A stretch of DNA of 64,000 nucleotides from Pseudomonas sp. BMS12 (GTDB taxonomy: Bacteria; Pseudomonadota; Gammaproteobacteria; Pseudomonadales; Pseudomonadaceae): the NCBI RefSeq assembly GCF_001592875.1, contig NZ_LSOF01000014.1, positions 1 through 64,000 of the forward strand, given 5' to 3'. A program made the position numbers and the translations under genes. A model generated the notes under the pieces. That model did no database searches and was not told the DNA's origin. It worked only from the letters and a program-made list of their open reading frames with translations. How positions within the stretch are numbered: position 1 is the stretch's first letter; each line of letters begins with the position of its first letter. Of the stretch, positions 35,917-45,030 are shown one piece after another.

Positions 35917-37980
35917 ATGAGCCTCGAAATGGTGATGCCGTTCCTGATGGGCGTCGGTATTTTCTTCCTGGTGATCTTTGGCTTCTTCGTGCTGTTCAAG
36001 GCCTTCTACATCAAGGTCCCGCAGGGCACGGCGCTGATCGTCAACGACATGTCCTCGACGCCCAAGGTGCACTTCACCGGTGCCCTGGTGTACCCGGTGA
36101 TCTACCTCAAGGAGTTCATGCGCATCTCGCTGATCACCCTGGAGGTGGACCGTCGCGCCAAGGACGGCCTGATCTGCAAGGACAACATGCGCGCCGACAT
36201 CACCGTGGCCTTCTACCTGCGCGTCAACGAGACCCAGGAAGACGTGCTCAAGGTGGCCAAGGCCATCGGTGTGGACCGGGCTTCCGATCGCGCGGCGGTC
36301 AACGAGCTGTTCAACGCCAAGTTCTCCGAGGCGCTGAAGACTGTCGGCAAGCAGTTCGACTTCGTCCAGCTGTTCGAGAACCGTCAGGATTTCCGCGACC
36401 GCATCGTCGAGGTGATTGGCAACGACCTCAACGGCTACGTGCTGGAAGACGTCGCCATCGACTACCTGGAGCAGACCTCCAAGGCCTCGCTGGACCCGAG
36501 CAACATTCTCGACGCCGAGGGTATCCGCAAGATCACCCAGCTGACCGCCGCGCAGAACGTCATCACCAATGACCTGGAGCGCAACGAGGAACTGGCGATC
36601 AAGAAGAAGAACGTCGAGACCCGCGAGGCCACCCTGGCCCTGGAGCGCCAGCAGGCCGATGCCGAGGCGCGGCAGAAGCGTGAGATCGAGACCATCCGTG
36701 CCCGCGAAGAGGCCGAGACCTTCAAGGTCAAGGAAGAGGAACGTCTGAAAGCCGAGCAGGCGCGCATCCAGACCCAGCAGGAGCTGGACATCCGCGCCGA
36801 GAATCACCAGCGCGAAGTGGAAGTGGCGCAGCAGAACCGCCAGCGTGCCGTGGTCATCGAGGTGGAGAAAGTCACCCGCGCCAAGGACCTGGAAGTGGTC
36901 GCCCGCGAGCGCGAGGTCGAGCTGCAGCGCATCGAGGCCGAGAAGGCTCTGGAAGAGCAGCGCAAGAACATCGCCAACGTGATCCGCGAGCGCGTCGCAG
37001 TCGAGAAGACCGTGGCCCAGGAAGAAGAGCGCATCAAGGAAGTGCGCGAGGTCTCCGAGGCCGAGCGCGCCAAGCAGGTCATCGTGCTGCAGGCTCAGGC
37101 GCAGGCCGAGCAGGAGCTGGTGCGCCAGGTTAAGCAGGCCGAAGCCGACGAGACCCGCTCCAAGCACCGTGCAGTGGAAATCAACAACCTGGCCCAGGCC
37201 GAACTGGAAGCCGCGGCCAAGCAGGCCGAGGCCAAGAAGCGCATGGCCGAGGGCATCGAGGCCGAGCGCGCCGCGCCTGGTTTGGCCGACGCCCGCGTAC
37301 TGGAAGTCACCGCTGCGGCCAAGGAGAAGGAAGGTCTGGCCGAGGCCCGCGTACGTGCCGAGCAGCTGATCGCCGAAGCCAAGGGCGAACAGGAGAAAGG
37401 CCTGGCCGAGGCCCGTGTGCTGGAGGCCCAGGCCTCTGCCAAGGAGAAGGACGGCCTGGCCGAAGCCAAGGTGCTGGAAGAGAAGCTGGGCGCCCAGGCG
37501 CGCGGCGAGCAGCAGCTCGGTACCGCCAAGGCCCAGGCGACCAAGGATCTGGGCACTGCCGAAGCGGACATCCTGCTGCAACGCCTGAATGCCGAGGCCG
37601 AGGGCCTGGGCAAGAAGTTCGGTGCGCTCGACGCCCTCAGCGACAGCGCGCGTCAGCACGAAGAGTTCCGCATGCAGCTGGAGAAGAGCTTCGAGGAGGC
37701 CATGGCCGCCATCGCCGCCAACAAGGACATCGCCAAGGACCAGGCCGAGGTGCTCGCCACCGCGCTGGGCAAGGCGAAGATCGAAATCGTCGGCGGCGAA
37801 GGCGACTTCTTCAACTCCTTCGCCAAATCGCTGTCGGTGGGCAAGGCCATCGAAGGCGTGGTCGGCAAGAGCCCGGTGGTGCAGGACGTCCTGTCGCGCC
37901 TGCTGGCCGGCAAGGCGCCAGCCGCCTCGGTACTCGCCGAGAGCAAGCTCGACGGCGCTGCACCGGCCGCCGGCGCCTGA
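35917..37980 (+). CDS. Flotillin-family (YqiK-like SPFH) protein
   Basis: This is a 687-residue membrane scaffold. An N-terminal helix (FLMGVGIFFLVIFGFFVLF) is followed by an SPFH domain (about 30-210, VPQGTALIVNDM…VDRRAKDGLICKDNM in two pieces). A very long Glu/Ala/Arg coiled coil covers about 215-590. A C-terminal tail GALDALSDSARQHEEFRMQLEK follows (cut: GALDALSDSARQHEEF). The ATG at 35917 is ten bases after AAGGAG; an in-frame TTG at 35908 is too close to that site. It assembles membrane microdomains with the preceding NfeD-like protein. Confidence 0.92.
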   Translation: MSLEMVMPFLMGVGIFFLVIFGFFVLFKAFYIKVPQGTALIVNDMSSTPKVHFTGALVYPVIYLKEFMRISLITLEVDRRAKDGLICKDNMRADITVAFYLRVNETQEDVLKVAKAIGVDRASDRAAVNELFNAKFSEALKTVGKQFDFVQLFENRQDFRDRIVEVIGNDLNGYVLEDVAIDYLEQTSKASLDPSNILDAEGIRKITQLTAAQNVITNDLERNEELAIKKKNVETREATLALERQQADAEARQKREIETIRAREEAETFKVKEEERLKAEQARIQTQQELDIRAENHQREVEVAQQNRQRAVVIEVEKVTRAKDLEVVAREREVELQRIEAEKALEEQRKNIANVIRERVAVEKTVAQEEERIKEVREVSEAERAKQVIVLQAQAQAEQELVRQVKQAEADETRSKHRAVEINNLAQAELEAAAKQAEAKKRMAEGIEAERAAPGLADARVLEVTAAAKEKEGLAEARVRAEQLIAEAKGEQEKGLAEARVLEAQASAKEKDGLAEAKVLEEKLGAQARGEQQLGTAKAQATKDLGTAEADILLQRLNAEAEGLGKKFGALDALSDSARQHEEFRMQLEKSFEEAMAAIAANKDIAKDQAEVLATALGKAKIEIVGGEGDFFNSFAKSLSVGKAIEGVVGKSPVVQDVLSRLLAGKAPAASVLAESKLDGAAPAAGA

Positions 37981-37989
37981 TGCACCTGC

Positions 37990-38012
37990 GCAGCGGACGT
38001 AGCGTCCGCTGC
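37990..38012. repeat. Perfect 10-bp stem-loop between flotillin and TerB-like genes
   Basis: GCAGCGGACG/CGTCCGCTGC with a three-base loop directly follows the flotillin stop. There is no T-run, so it is more likely to act as an RNA-stability or processing element than a terminator. Confidence 0.5.
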
Positions 38013-38050
38013 ATACCTCTCCATTCAACGTCAGTAGACAAGGAACGCTT

Positions 38051-38290
38051 ATGTCTGAACCAAGAGACTATCTGGAAATGTCCTTCCGCTCGATCCAGTG
38101 CTTCGCCAACGACGGCCGCCTGGATGTGCAGGAGCTGGGCTCGCTGCTAGCCATCGCCGAGCGCGATGGCGTGATCGACGACAACGAGATCCGCGTGTTG
38201 AAGAACATCGTCGCGCGGATCAAACCTGAGGAGATCGATGCCCCCATGCAGGACAAGATCGCCCAGGTCATGCAGAAAATCGGCGCCTGA
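38051..38290 (+). CDS. TerB-like mini-protein
   Basis: This 79-residue, mostly helical protein resembles the core of TerB domains. Two acidic loops (NDGRLDVQE at about 20-28 and RDGVIDDNE at about 38-46) look like metal-binding EF-hand-like turns. TerB domains occur with membrane and stress systems. It is embedded between the flotillin and giant ATPase genes and flanked by strong stem-loops, so its expression may differ from its neighbours. Confidence 0.75.
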   Translation: MSEPRDYLEMSFRSIQCFANDGRLDVQELGSLLAIAERDGVIDDNEIRVLKNIVARIKPEEIDAPMQDKIAQVMQKIGA

Positions 38291-38348
38291 ATGCCGCCCA
38301 GGCGGCATTGTGCCGCCTTGAGCCGTCGAACGTGCTTGCCGACGGCTC
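38290..38348. repeat. Two consecutive perfect stem-loops before the giant ATPase gene
   Basis: AATGCCGCC/GGCGGCATT (38290-38309) begins at the last base of the TerB-like stop codon. GAGCCGTCG/CGACGGCTC (38320-38348) follows after ten bases, and a weaker imperfect stem follows at 38350-38371. None has a T-run. They could attenuate or process the transcript ahead of the 5.2-kb ATPase gene. Confidence 0.5.
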
Positions 38349-38443
38349 GCGGGGCTCGCCCGAGCTCCCGTTTCACTCGCTAGTTCAGTCACGCTCGGTC
38401 GGGCGTTATCGCCCACCCGCCGGGCAGATCCAGGAAGGTCACG

Positions 38444-41400
38444 ATGTCGGACGCACACACCCAGGACGTATTGGACAAGGCCGTCGCCGAGGGCGGCGCC
38501 TACGAGGTGCTGCACAAGCGCCTGCTGGACCAGGGCCAGCGTCTGCGGCAGACCACCGACCAGCTCAACCAGCAGCGCCTGGAGGAGTTTGGCAGCAGCC
38601 AGATGGAAGTGGTCGGACGGGTGCGCATCCGCACCGAGAACAACTGCATCGCCCGCGACATCGTCCAGGTCGGCGACTGCCTGCTGTTCGGCTACAACGT
38701 GTTCCTCGGCCTGAAGAAGGAAACCCGCGTCGAGGATGTGTTCTCGCTCTATCGGCTGGTCGAACAGGACGAAGGCTACGAAGCCGAGCCGGTGCCACTG
38801 GAGGGCAGCTTCCTGGCCCAGGCCAGCTTCGTTGCCGACTTCAACGAGCTGTACAGCTACTACAAGAACACCCGTCTGCTGCAGCTGATGGTGCGCGACG
38901 GCAAGCTGCTGGCCAGCTTCCAGATCGGCGAACGGATCAGCGACATTCGCGTGTTTCGCTGGTCGATCTCGGTCGACGGCAAGGACGTGCGCTACATCGA
39001 CAACCGTGGCGAACGTGACATCGCCCTGCCGGCGCCGTTCGATTTCGAGTGGACCAAGGCCACCCGCGAGATGGTGGTCGAAGGCCGCCATCCGCACATC
39101 AATATCCTCGATACCCTGTTCGTCGAGACCATCGGCGGCGACCTCACCATCAAGGTCGAGAACAACACCGAGGATGGCCTGGGCATCTACCGCGAGGAGG
39201 TGCTGGACAAGACCCAGTCGCTCGACGACGGCCAGATCGAGTTCGCCCGCCTGGGCGGCCTGATCCTGCTGAAGATCCTGCCGTACCGCGAGGAGCAGTG
39301 GCGCTATCTGGTGTTCAATGGCCTCACCGGCAAGGTCGAACGCATCGACGCCATCGGCCTGGCCTGCGTGCAGCTGCCGGAAGACCACGGCATCATCTTC
39401 CCTGGCGGCTACTACCTGCAGAGCGGTGAGCACAAGACCTTCGAACAGTCGATGGACGGCATGCGCTTCAAGCGCGCCGTGCGCTCGCCCAACGGCGAGG
39501 ACGTGCAGTACATCTTCTACCACCCGGAGGAAGGTCGTTCGGTACTGCTCACTTACAACATGATCAACCGCCAGCTGCAGAACCCGCTGTTCGGTCATGG
39601 CTACGCGCGCCTGGAAGATGGGCGCACGGTGATTTTCGCCGCCGAAGGCGAGGAGCCGACGCGCATCCACCCGATGCAGATCTGGCAGACGCCGTTCTGC
39701 AGCGAAGAATTCGCCGCCCGCCAGCCGGCGCGCAGCGGCTTCCTCGGCAAGATCGGCAACGCCGAGCTGGTACGAGGCGTCTCCGACCTCTACGACCTGT
39801 GCCGCGAGATCGACACGCCGTCAGTCTCGGTGCAGCGCTATGGTCTGCTGTGCCAGAACACCCGTCGCCTGTTCGATGCCTACCACTGGCTGGGCAGTGA
39901 GCAGCTGGCCGGCCTGGCGCCGCTGCTGCGCGAGATCGCCGCCACCGCCGAGCTGGTGCTGGACGAGTACGAGAAGGTCGAGAGCATCCGCAAGCAGTCG
40001 GCGCAGGCCATGGTCGACGCCGAAAGCCGCCACAAGACGCTGCTCGGCGGCCTGCTGCCGGACAGCTGGGATCAGGTGCAGAGCTTCGTCGATGGCCTCA
40101 ACGGCATCACCGCTCAGCGCGGCCTGCTGCTGACCATTCGCGAGTACCGCTACATCGACATCGCGCGCCTGGATGCGATGGAGGCCGAACTGCTGGCCGC
40201 CCAGGAGCGCACCGCGGCGGCCACTGCCAGCTTCCTCGCCAGCGAGGCGGCGCTGCAGCCCTTCGTCACCCGCCTGCAGGCGCTCGACGAGCAGGCGCAG
40301 AAGGCCGAGAGCGTGGCCCAGCTCAACGAGCCGCTGGGCGAGCTTCAAACCATGGCTGCGGACCTGGACATGCTGTCCAGTCTGATGGCGTCGCTGAAGA
40401 TCGACGACGCCACCCAGCGCACGCGTATCGTCGAGTCGATTTCCGAGATCTATGCGCGCCTCAACCAGGCCAAGGCGCGTGCCGAGCAGCGGCGCAAAGG
40501 CTTGGGCTCGGCCGAGACGGTGGCGCAGTTCGGTGCCCAGTTCAAACTGTTCAGCCAGGGCATCACCAACGCCCTAGGCCAGGCCCAGGACCCGGAGCGC
40601 TGCGACGAGCAGCTGGCGCGCCTGCTGGTGCAGCTGGAGGAACTGGAGAGCCAGTTCGGCGACCAGGAGCAGTTCCTCGGCGACATCCTGGCCAAGCGCG
40701 AGGAGCTGCTGGAAACCTTCGAGGCGCACAAACAGGCTTTGCTCGATGAGCGTCAGCGCAAGGCGCAGAGCGTGCTGGATGCGGCCAAGCGCATCCTCGA
40801 CAGCCTCGGCCGGCGCACCGCCAAGTTCACCCTGGCCGAGGAGCTCAACGCCTTCTTCGCCGCCGACCCGCTGATCCTCAAGCTGCGCGAGATGGGCGAG
40901 CGCCTGCGGGCGCTGAAGGACAGCGTCAAGGCCGACGATATCGAGGCGCGCCTCAAGGGTGCCCGCGACCAGGCGGTGCGTGCACTGCGCGACAAGAGCG
41001 AGCTGTTCGAAGAGGGCGGCAACGTCATCAAGCTCGGCCCGCGTCACCGTTTCAGCGTCAACACCCAGGAGCTGGACCTGACCTTGCTGCCGCGCGGCGA
41101 TGCGCTGTACCTGCACCTGACCGGCACCGACTTCCTCGAACCCCTGGCCAATACCGAGCTGGAGGCGCTCAAGCCGTTCTGGCAGGTGGCGCTGGAGTCC
41201 GAATCCGAGCATCTGTACCGTGCCGAATACCTGGCCGGCGAGGTGCTTGCCGCCGCCGACGAGGGCCGCGAAGGCCTCGACCTGGAACGCCTGAAATCCC
41301 TGCTGGCGCAACCGGACGAACTGGCCAAGCTGATCCGCGACTTCGCTGCGCCGCGCTACAAGGAAGGCTACGAGAAGGGCATTCACGACCACGACGCCGC

Positions 41401-43690
41401 CGCGATTCTCGCCGCCCTGCTGCCGCTGCGCGACAGCGCCGGGCTGCTGCGCTATGGCGCCGAGGCGCGGGCGCTGGCCTGCCTGTTCTGGGACATTCAG
41501 TCGGGCGTGGAGGCTGCCGCGCAGTGGCCGCAGCGGGCGCGCACCAGTCGGCATATCCAGCAGCTGTTCGGTCAGGATGCCGGCCTGCGCCAGTTGCAAG
41601 GCGAGATCGACGGCGCGCTGCAGGTCTTCCTCGGCGAGCAGCCGCTGGGACTGGACACGGCGGTGGTAGGCGAGGCGGCCGAGTACCTGGTGCAGGAGCT
41701 GGCTGCCGAGCGCATCGAATTCGTTTTCAGCAAATACGCCAAGCAACTACTTGAAGGCCTCGAGCTGCGCCTGCAAGGCGCGCGCATGTGGGACGACTAC
41801 CAGCAGGCCCTGGCCAAGCTCGAAGGCCGCCCGGCGGCGCAGTGGGCCTTGGCGGGCAACTGGTTGCAGGGCTTGTGTGCCCAGGACGAGTTCGCCGCGC
41901 TGCGCGGCTACGTGGCCGAAGCCACCGCCCTGGCGCTGCTTGATGAAGGCTTCCCCGGTCGCTCCAGCGAAGTGGATTTGCGCTTCACCGTCAGCGGTCT
42001 GATGGGCGAGCACCCGCGCATCCAGGAGCAGCAGCTGGTCTTGGCGGTAGACGATTTCTTCGCCCGTCTGCGCGCGCATCGCCAGCGTTTCCTGCCGGGA
42101 CTGCAGCGCTACCAGGCGCTGCGTCAGGAGGTGATCAACCGCGAGCGCGAGGCCCTGCGCCTGGCCGAGTTCAAGCCCAAGCCGCTGAGCTCCTTCGTGC
42201 GCAACAAGCTGATCAACGACGTCTACCTGGGCGTGATTGGCGACAACCTGGCCAAGCAGATGGGCACCGCCGGCGAGAACAAGCGCACCGACCTGATGGG
42301 CCTACTGATGCTCATCTCGCCGCCCGGCTACGGCAAGACCACGCTGATGGAATACGTGGCGCACCGCCTCGGCCTGATCTTCATGAAGATCAACGGCCCG
42401 GCGCTGGGCCACGAGGTGCGCTCCATCGACCCGGCGCAGGCGCCGGACGCCACTTCGCGTCAGGAGCTGGAGAAGCTCAACCTGGCGCTGGAGATGGGCA
42501 ACAACGTGATGCTCTATGTCGACGACATTCAGCACACCCACCCGGAATTCCTGCAGAAATTCATCTCGCTGTGCGACGGGACCCGGCGCATCGAGGGCGT
42601 GTGGAAGGGCAAGACCAAGACCTACGACATGCGCGGCAAGAAGTTCTGCGTGGTGATGGCGGGCAACCCCTACACCGAGTCCGGCGAAGTCTTCAAGATT
42701 CCGGACATGCTGGCCAACCGCGCCGACATCTACAACCTCGGCGACACCCTGGGCGGCATGCAGGAAGCCTTCGCGTTGTCCTACATCGAGAACGGCCTGA
42801 CCTCCAACCCGGTGCTGGCGCCGCTGGCTACCCGCGACATGGCCGATGTCTACCGCTTCGTCGCCAAGGCCGAGGGCAAGCCGTTCTCCGCCAACGAGTT
42901 GAGCCATGGCTACAGCGGCGCCGAGATCAACGAGATCGTCAGTACCCTGCAGCGTCTGATGCAGGTGCGTGACGTGGTGCTCAAGGTCAACCAGCAGTAC
43001 ATCGCCAGCGCCGCCCAGGCCGACCACTACCGCAGCGAGCCGCCGTTCAAGCTTCAGGGCAGCTATCGCAACATGAACAAGATGGCGGAGAAGATCAGCT
43101 CGGTGATGAACGACGCCGAGCTGCTGCAGCTGATCGCCGACCATTACCAGGGCGAGTCGCAACTGCTCACCACTGGGGCCGAGGAGAACCTGCTCAAGCT
43201 GGCAGAGCTGCGCGGTAACATGACCGCGGAGCAGGGCGAGCGCTGGGCGCAGATCAAGCGCGACTTCCTGCGCAACAAGGCCATGGGCGGCAGCGACAGC
43301 GATGTTGGGGCCCGTGTGGTGGCCCAGCTCAACGACCTGGTCGAAGGCATCCGCGCCCTTGGCGGCAATCTGCAGCGCGAGCCCCAGGCCGCCCCGCAGG
43401 TGCCCTGGGACGAGCTGTTGGCCGGGCTGCAGCGCCTTGGCACCCTGCAACCGCAGGTCGAGGTGGCCGTGCAGGCACCGCCGCAACCTGGCGTGCAGAC
43501 ATTGCTGGAGAGCCTGGCCGGCACCCTGCAGAACAGCTTCCTGCCGTTGATGAACGCCATGGACAAGAAGATCGACATCGACCTGCGCACGCATAACCGT
43601 ATGCACGAGATGTCCCAGCGCCTGCGCGAGCTGGGGCAGTTTCTCGGCGCGCCACAACCGCCTGTCGAACCAGGGCCGGAGCAGGCGTGA
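38444..43690 (+). CDS. Giant AAA+ 'DNA repair ATPase' (DUF3686 type)
   Basis: This is a 1748-residue protein. A large N-terminal region (beta-rich, about 1-480; DUF3686 in related proteins) is followed by long coiled coils (about 500-960) and further alpha-helical parts. A single AAA+ module lies at about 1285-1470 with Walker A PPGYGKTT (Lys1298), Walker B MLYVDDIQ (Asp1360-Asp1361) and a sensor Asn in VVMAGNPYTES. The C-terminus holds Pro/Gln linkers. The name 'DNA repair ATPase' is historical. Its neighbours suggest a membrane-remodelling motor acting with PspA and flotillin, as Vps4 does on ESCRT-III. This is inference. Confidence 0.88.
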   Translation: MSDAHTQDVLDKAVAEGGAYEVLHKRLLDQGQRLRQTTDQLNQQRLEEFGSSQMEVVGRVRIRTENNCIARDIVQVGDCLLFGYNVFLGLKKETRVEDVFSLYRLVEQDEGYEAEPVPLEGSFLAQASFVADFNELYSYYKNTRLLQLMVRDGKLLASFQIGERISDIRVFRWSISVDGKDVRYIDNRGERDIALPAPFDFEWTKATREMVVEGRHPHINILDTLFVETIGGDLTIKVENNTEDGLGIYREEVLDKTQSLDDGQIEFARLGGLILLKILPYREEQWRYLVFNGLTGKVERIDAIGLACVQLPEDHGIIFPGGYYLQSGEHKTFEQSMDGMRFKRAVRSPNGEDVQYIFYHPEEGRSVLLTYNMINRQLQNPLFGHGYARLEDGRTVIFAAEGEEPTRIHPMQIWQTPFCSEEFAARQPARSGFLGKIGNAELVRGVSDLYDLCREIDTPSVSVQRYGLLCQNTRRLFDAYHWLGSEQLAGLAPLLREIAATAELVLDEYEKVESIRKQSAQAMVDAESRHKTLLGGLLPDSWDQVQSFVDGLNGITAQRGLLLTIREYRYIDIARLDAMEAELLAAQERTAAATASFLASEAALQPFVTRLQALDEQAQKAESVAQLNEPLGELQTMAADLDMLSSLMASLKIDDATQRTRIVESISEIYARLNQAKARAEQRRKGLGSAETVAQFGAQFKLFSQGITNALGQAQDPERCDEQLARLLVQLEELESQFGDQEQFLGDILAKREELLETFEAHKQALLDERQRKAQSVLDAAKRILDSLGRRTAKFTLAEELNAFFAADPLILKLREMGERLRALKDSVKADDIEARLKGARDQAVRALRDKSELFEEGGNVIKLGPRHRFSVNTQELDLTLLPRGDALYLHLTGTDFLEPLANTELEALKPFWQVALESESEHLYRAEYLAGEVLAAADEGREGLDLERLKSLLAQPDELAKLIRDFAAPRYKEGYEKGIHDHDAAAILAALLPLRDSAGLLRYGAEARALACLFWDIQSGVEAAAQWPQRARTSRHIQQLFGQDAGLRQLQGEIDGALQVFLGEQPLGLDTAVVGEAAEYLVQELAAERIEFVFSKYAKQLLEGLELRLQGARMWDDYQQALAKLEGRPAAQWALAGNWLQGLCAQDEFAALRGYVAEATALALLDEGFPGRSSEVDLRFTVSGLMGEHPRIQEQQLVLAVDDFFARLRAHRQRFLPGLQRYQALRQEVINREREALRLAEFKPKPLSSFVRNKLINDVYLGVIGDNLAKQMGTAGENKRTDLMGLLMLISPPGYGKTTLMEYVAHRLGLIFMKINGPALGHEVRSIDPAQAPDATSRQELEKLNLALEMGNNVMLYVDDIQHTHPEFLQKFISLCDGTRRIEGVWKGKTKTYDMRGKKFCVVMAGNPYTESGEVFKIPDMLANRADIYNLGDTLGGMQEAFALSYIENGLTSNPVLAPLATRDMADVYRFVAKAEGKPFSANELSHGYSGAEINEIVSTLQRLMQVRDVVLKVNQQYIASAAQADHYRSEPPFKLQGSYRNMNKMAEKISSVMNDAELLQLIADHYQGESQLLTTGAEENLLKLAELRGNMTAEQGERWAQIKRDFLRNKAMGGSDSDVGARVVAQLNDLVEGIRALGGNLQREPQAAPQVPWDELLAGLQRLGTLQPQVEVAVQAPPQPGVQTLLESLAGTLQNSFLPLMNAMDKKIDIDLRTHNRMHEMSQRLRELGQFLGAPQPPVEPGPEQA

Positions 43691-44238
43691 CGGCCTGGCT
43701 GGCGCCGCGTCTGCAGCTGCTGGCCGGCATTGCCGCGCTGATGCTGGCGCTGCAACTGATCAACAGCCTGAGCGGCAACGCCCTGAATGTCTGGGGCGTG
43801 CTGCCCCGGCATGTCGGCAGCCTGCCCGGCATTCTCTTCGCGCCCTGGCTGCATGCCGGCTGGTGGCACCTGCTGAACAACCTGCCGGGCCTGCTGTTGC
43901 TGGGCTGGCTGGCCATGCTCGGCTCGCCGCGCCAGTTCCTCGCCGCCAGTGCCTTCATCATCCTCGGCAGCGGGGTGCTGGTCTGGCTGTTCGCCCGGAC
44001 GGGCATGCACCTGGGCGCCAGCGGCTGGGTCTTCGGCCTGTGGGGCCTGTTGCTCGGCCGTGCCTGGTTCGAGCGCAGCCTGGGCAGCCTGCTGATCGCC
44101 GTGCTGGTGCTGTTCTACTATGGCGGCTGGTGGTTCGGCCTGCTGCCGCGCCAGGGCATCTCGTTCGAATACCACCTGGCCGGTGCCCTGTGCGGGGTGC
44201 TGTATGCCGCTCTGAGCCGCACCTCAAGGAGAAACTGA
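43687..44238 (+). CDS. Rhomboid-family intramembrane serine protease
   Basis: This 183-residue, six-helix rhomboid carries the full active site. The N-terminal motif HAGWWHLLNN has His57, His61 and Asn64-65; the nucleophile Ser112 is in GASGW and the base His163 in EYHLAG. It should cleave transmembrane helices of partner proteins. The GTG start at 43687 overlaps the ATPase stop (GTGA), and the next gene begins at the base after its stop. Tight coupling to the giant ATPase implies a joint role. Confidence 0.9.
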   Translation: MTAWLAPRLQLLAGIAALMLALQLINSLSGNALNVWGVLPRHVGSLPGILFAPWLHAGWWHLLNNLPGLLLLGWLAMLGSPRQFLAASAFIILGSGVLVWLFARTGMHLGASGWVFGLWGLLLGRAWFERSLGSLLIAVLVLFYYGGWWFGLLPRQGISFEYHLAGALCGVLYAALSRTSRRN

Positions 44239-44931
44239 ATGGATTTCGCACGCCTCGACCAGCAGCTGCGCGACAGCCTGGCCGATCTCCGACTGAGCAA
44301 CGAGGAGCGCGACGAACTGCGCCAGCTAGGCAGTGACCTGAGCCCCGATCAGGTGCGTTATCTGCGCAACCGCGCCTTCGCCCTGGTTCGCGAGCTGGTT
44401 GTGGAGCCGGCCAATGCCCAGGCGGCGCTGAAGTGGCTGGAGCAGGTGGTCAAGACTCTCGACGCTGCCAGCACCCCCCCGCGCCCGGCCGTCGCCAGCG
44501 CCCACTTCAGTCCGGGCGAAGAATGCCTGCGCAAGATTCGCGAGCTGTGCCGCCAGGCGCGGCAGACGGTGGATATCTGCGTCTACACCATCTCCGACGA
44601 TCGTCTCAGCAGCGAGGTGCTGGCCTGCCACCAGCGCGGTGTGGCCGTGCGGGTGATCACCGACAACGAGAAACAGTATGACGAAGGCAGCGACATCGCC
44701 TATCTGCGCGGGCAGGGCGTGCCATTGCGTATCGATGCCGGGCCGTACCACATGCACCACAAGTTCGCCCTGTTCGACGGTCAGTGGTTGCTCAGCGGCA
44801 GCTTCAACTGGACCCGCAGTGCCAGCACCAGCAATGCCGAGAACCTGCTGGTGATCGACCACCCTCAGCTGCTGGCGGCTTACGCCCGTCAGTTCGACGA
44901 GTTGTGGGTGCGATACGCCAACAATCATTGA
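44239..44931 (+). CDS. Phospholipase D-like protein with one HKD motif
   Basis: This is a 230-residue protein. Residues 1-80 are helical and unassigned. Residues about 92-230 form one PLD half-domain with H173-x-K175-x4-D180 (HMHHKFALFD), followed by GSFNWTRSA. Single-motif members act as dimers, either as nucleases (Nuc/Zucchini) or cardiolipin hydrolases. Given its membrane-associated neighbours a lipid substrate is attractive, but a nuclease role cannot be excluded. It starts at the base after the rhomboid stop, with AAGGAG inside the rhomboid end. Confidence 0.85.
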   Translation: MDFARLDQQLRDSLADLRLSNEERDELRQLGSDLSPDQVRYLRNRAFALVRELVVEPANAQAALKWLEQVVKTLDAASTPPRPAVASAHFSPGEECLRKIRELCRQARQTVDICVYTISDDRLSSEVLACHQRGVAVRVITDNEKQYDEGSDIAYLRGQGVPLRIDAGPYHMHHKFALFDGQWLLSGSFNWTRSASTSNAENLLVIDHPQLLAAYARQFDELWVRYANNH

Positions 44932-45030
44932 GCCATCCGCGCAGGACTCCCCCTGTGCTCACTTGACCTCAGCGCTCAGCCTGCTTTAACGGACGGTAGG
45001 GGTTTGCCACTGTCAGGGGGGGGAGGGCGC

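Noticed and set aside
35863..38028. 721-codon open frame on the minus strand opposite the flotillin gene
   Set aside because: It mirrors the GC-rich coiled-coil codons of the real flotillin gene; the translation is Leu/Gly/His repeats with no domain, start signal or neighbours in that orientation.
38147..39670. 507-codon minus-strand frame opposite the giant ATPase
   Set aside because: It is a shadow of the plus-strand gene; no ribosome-binding site or recognisable family.
44932..45030. Separate small gene or terminator between the PLD and phosphorylase genes
   Set aside because: Only 99 bp with a GGGGGGGAGGG ribosome-binding region; no hairpin with a T-run and no open frame of note.
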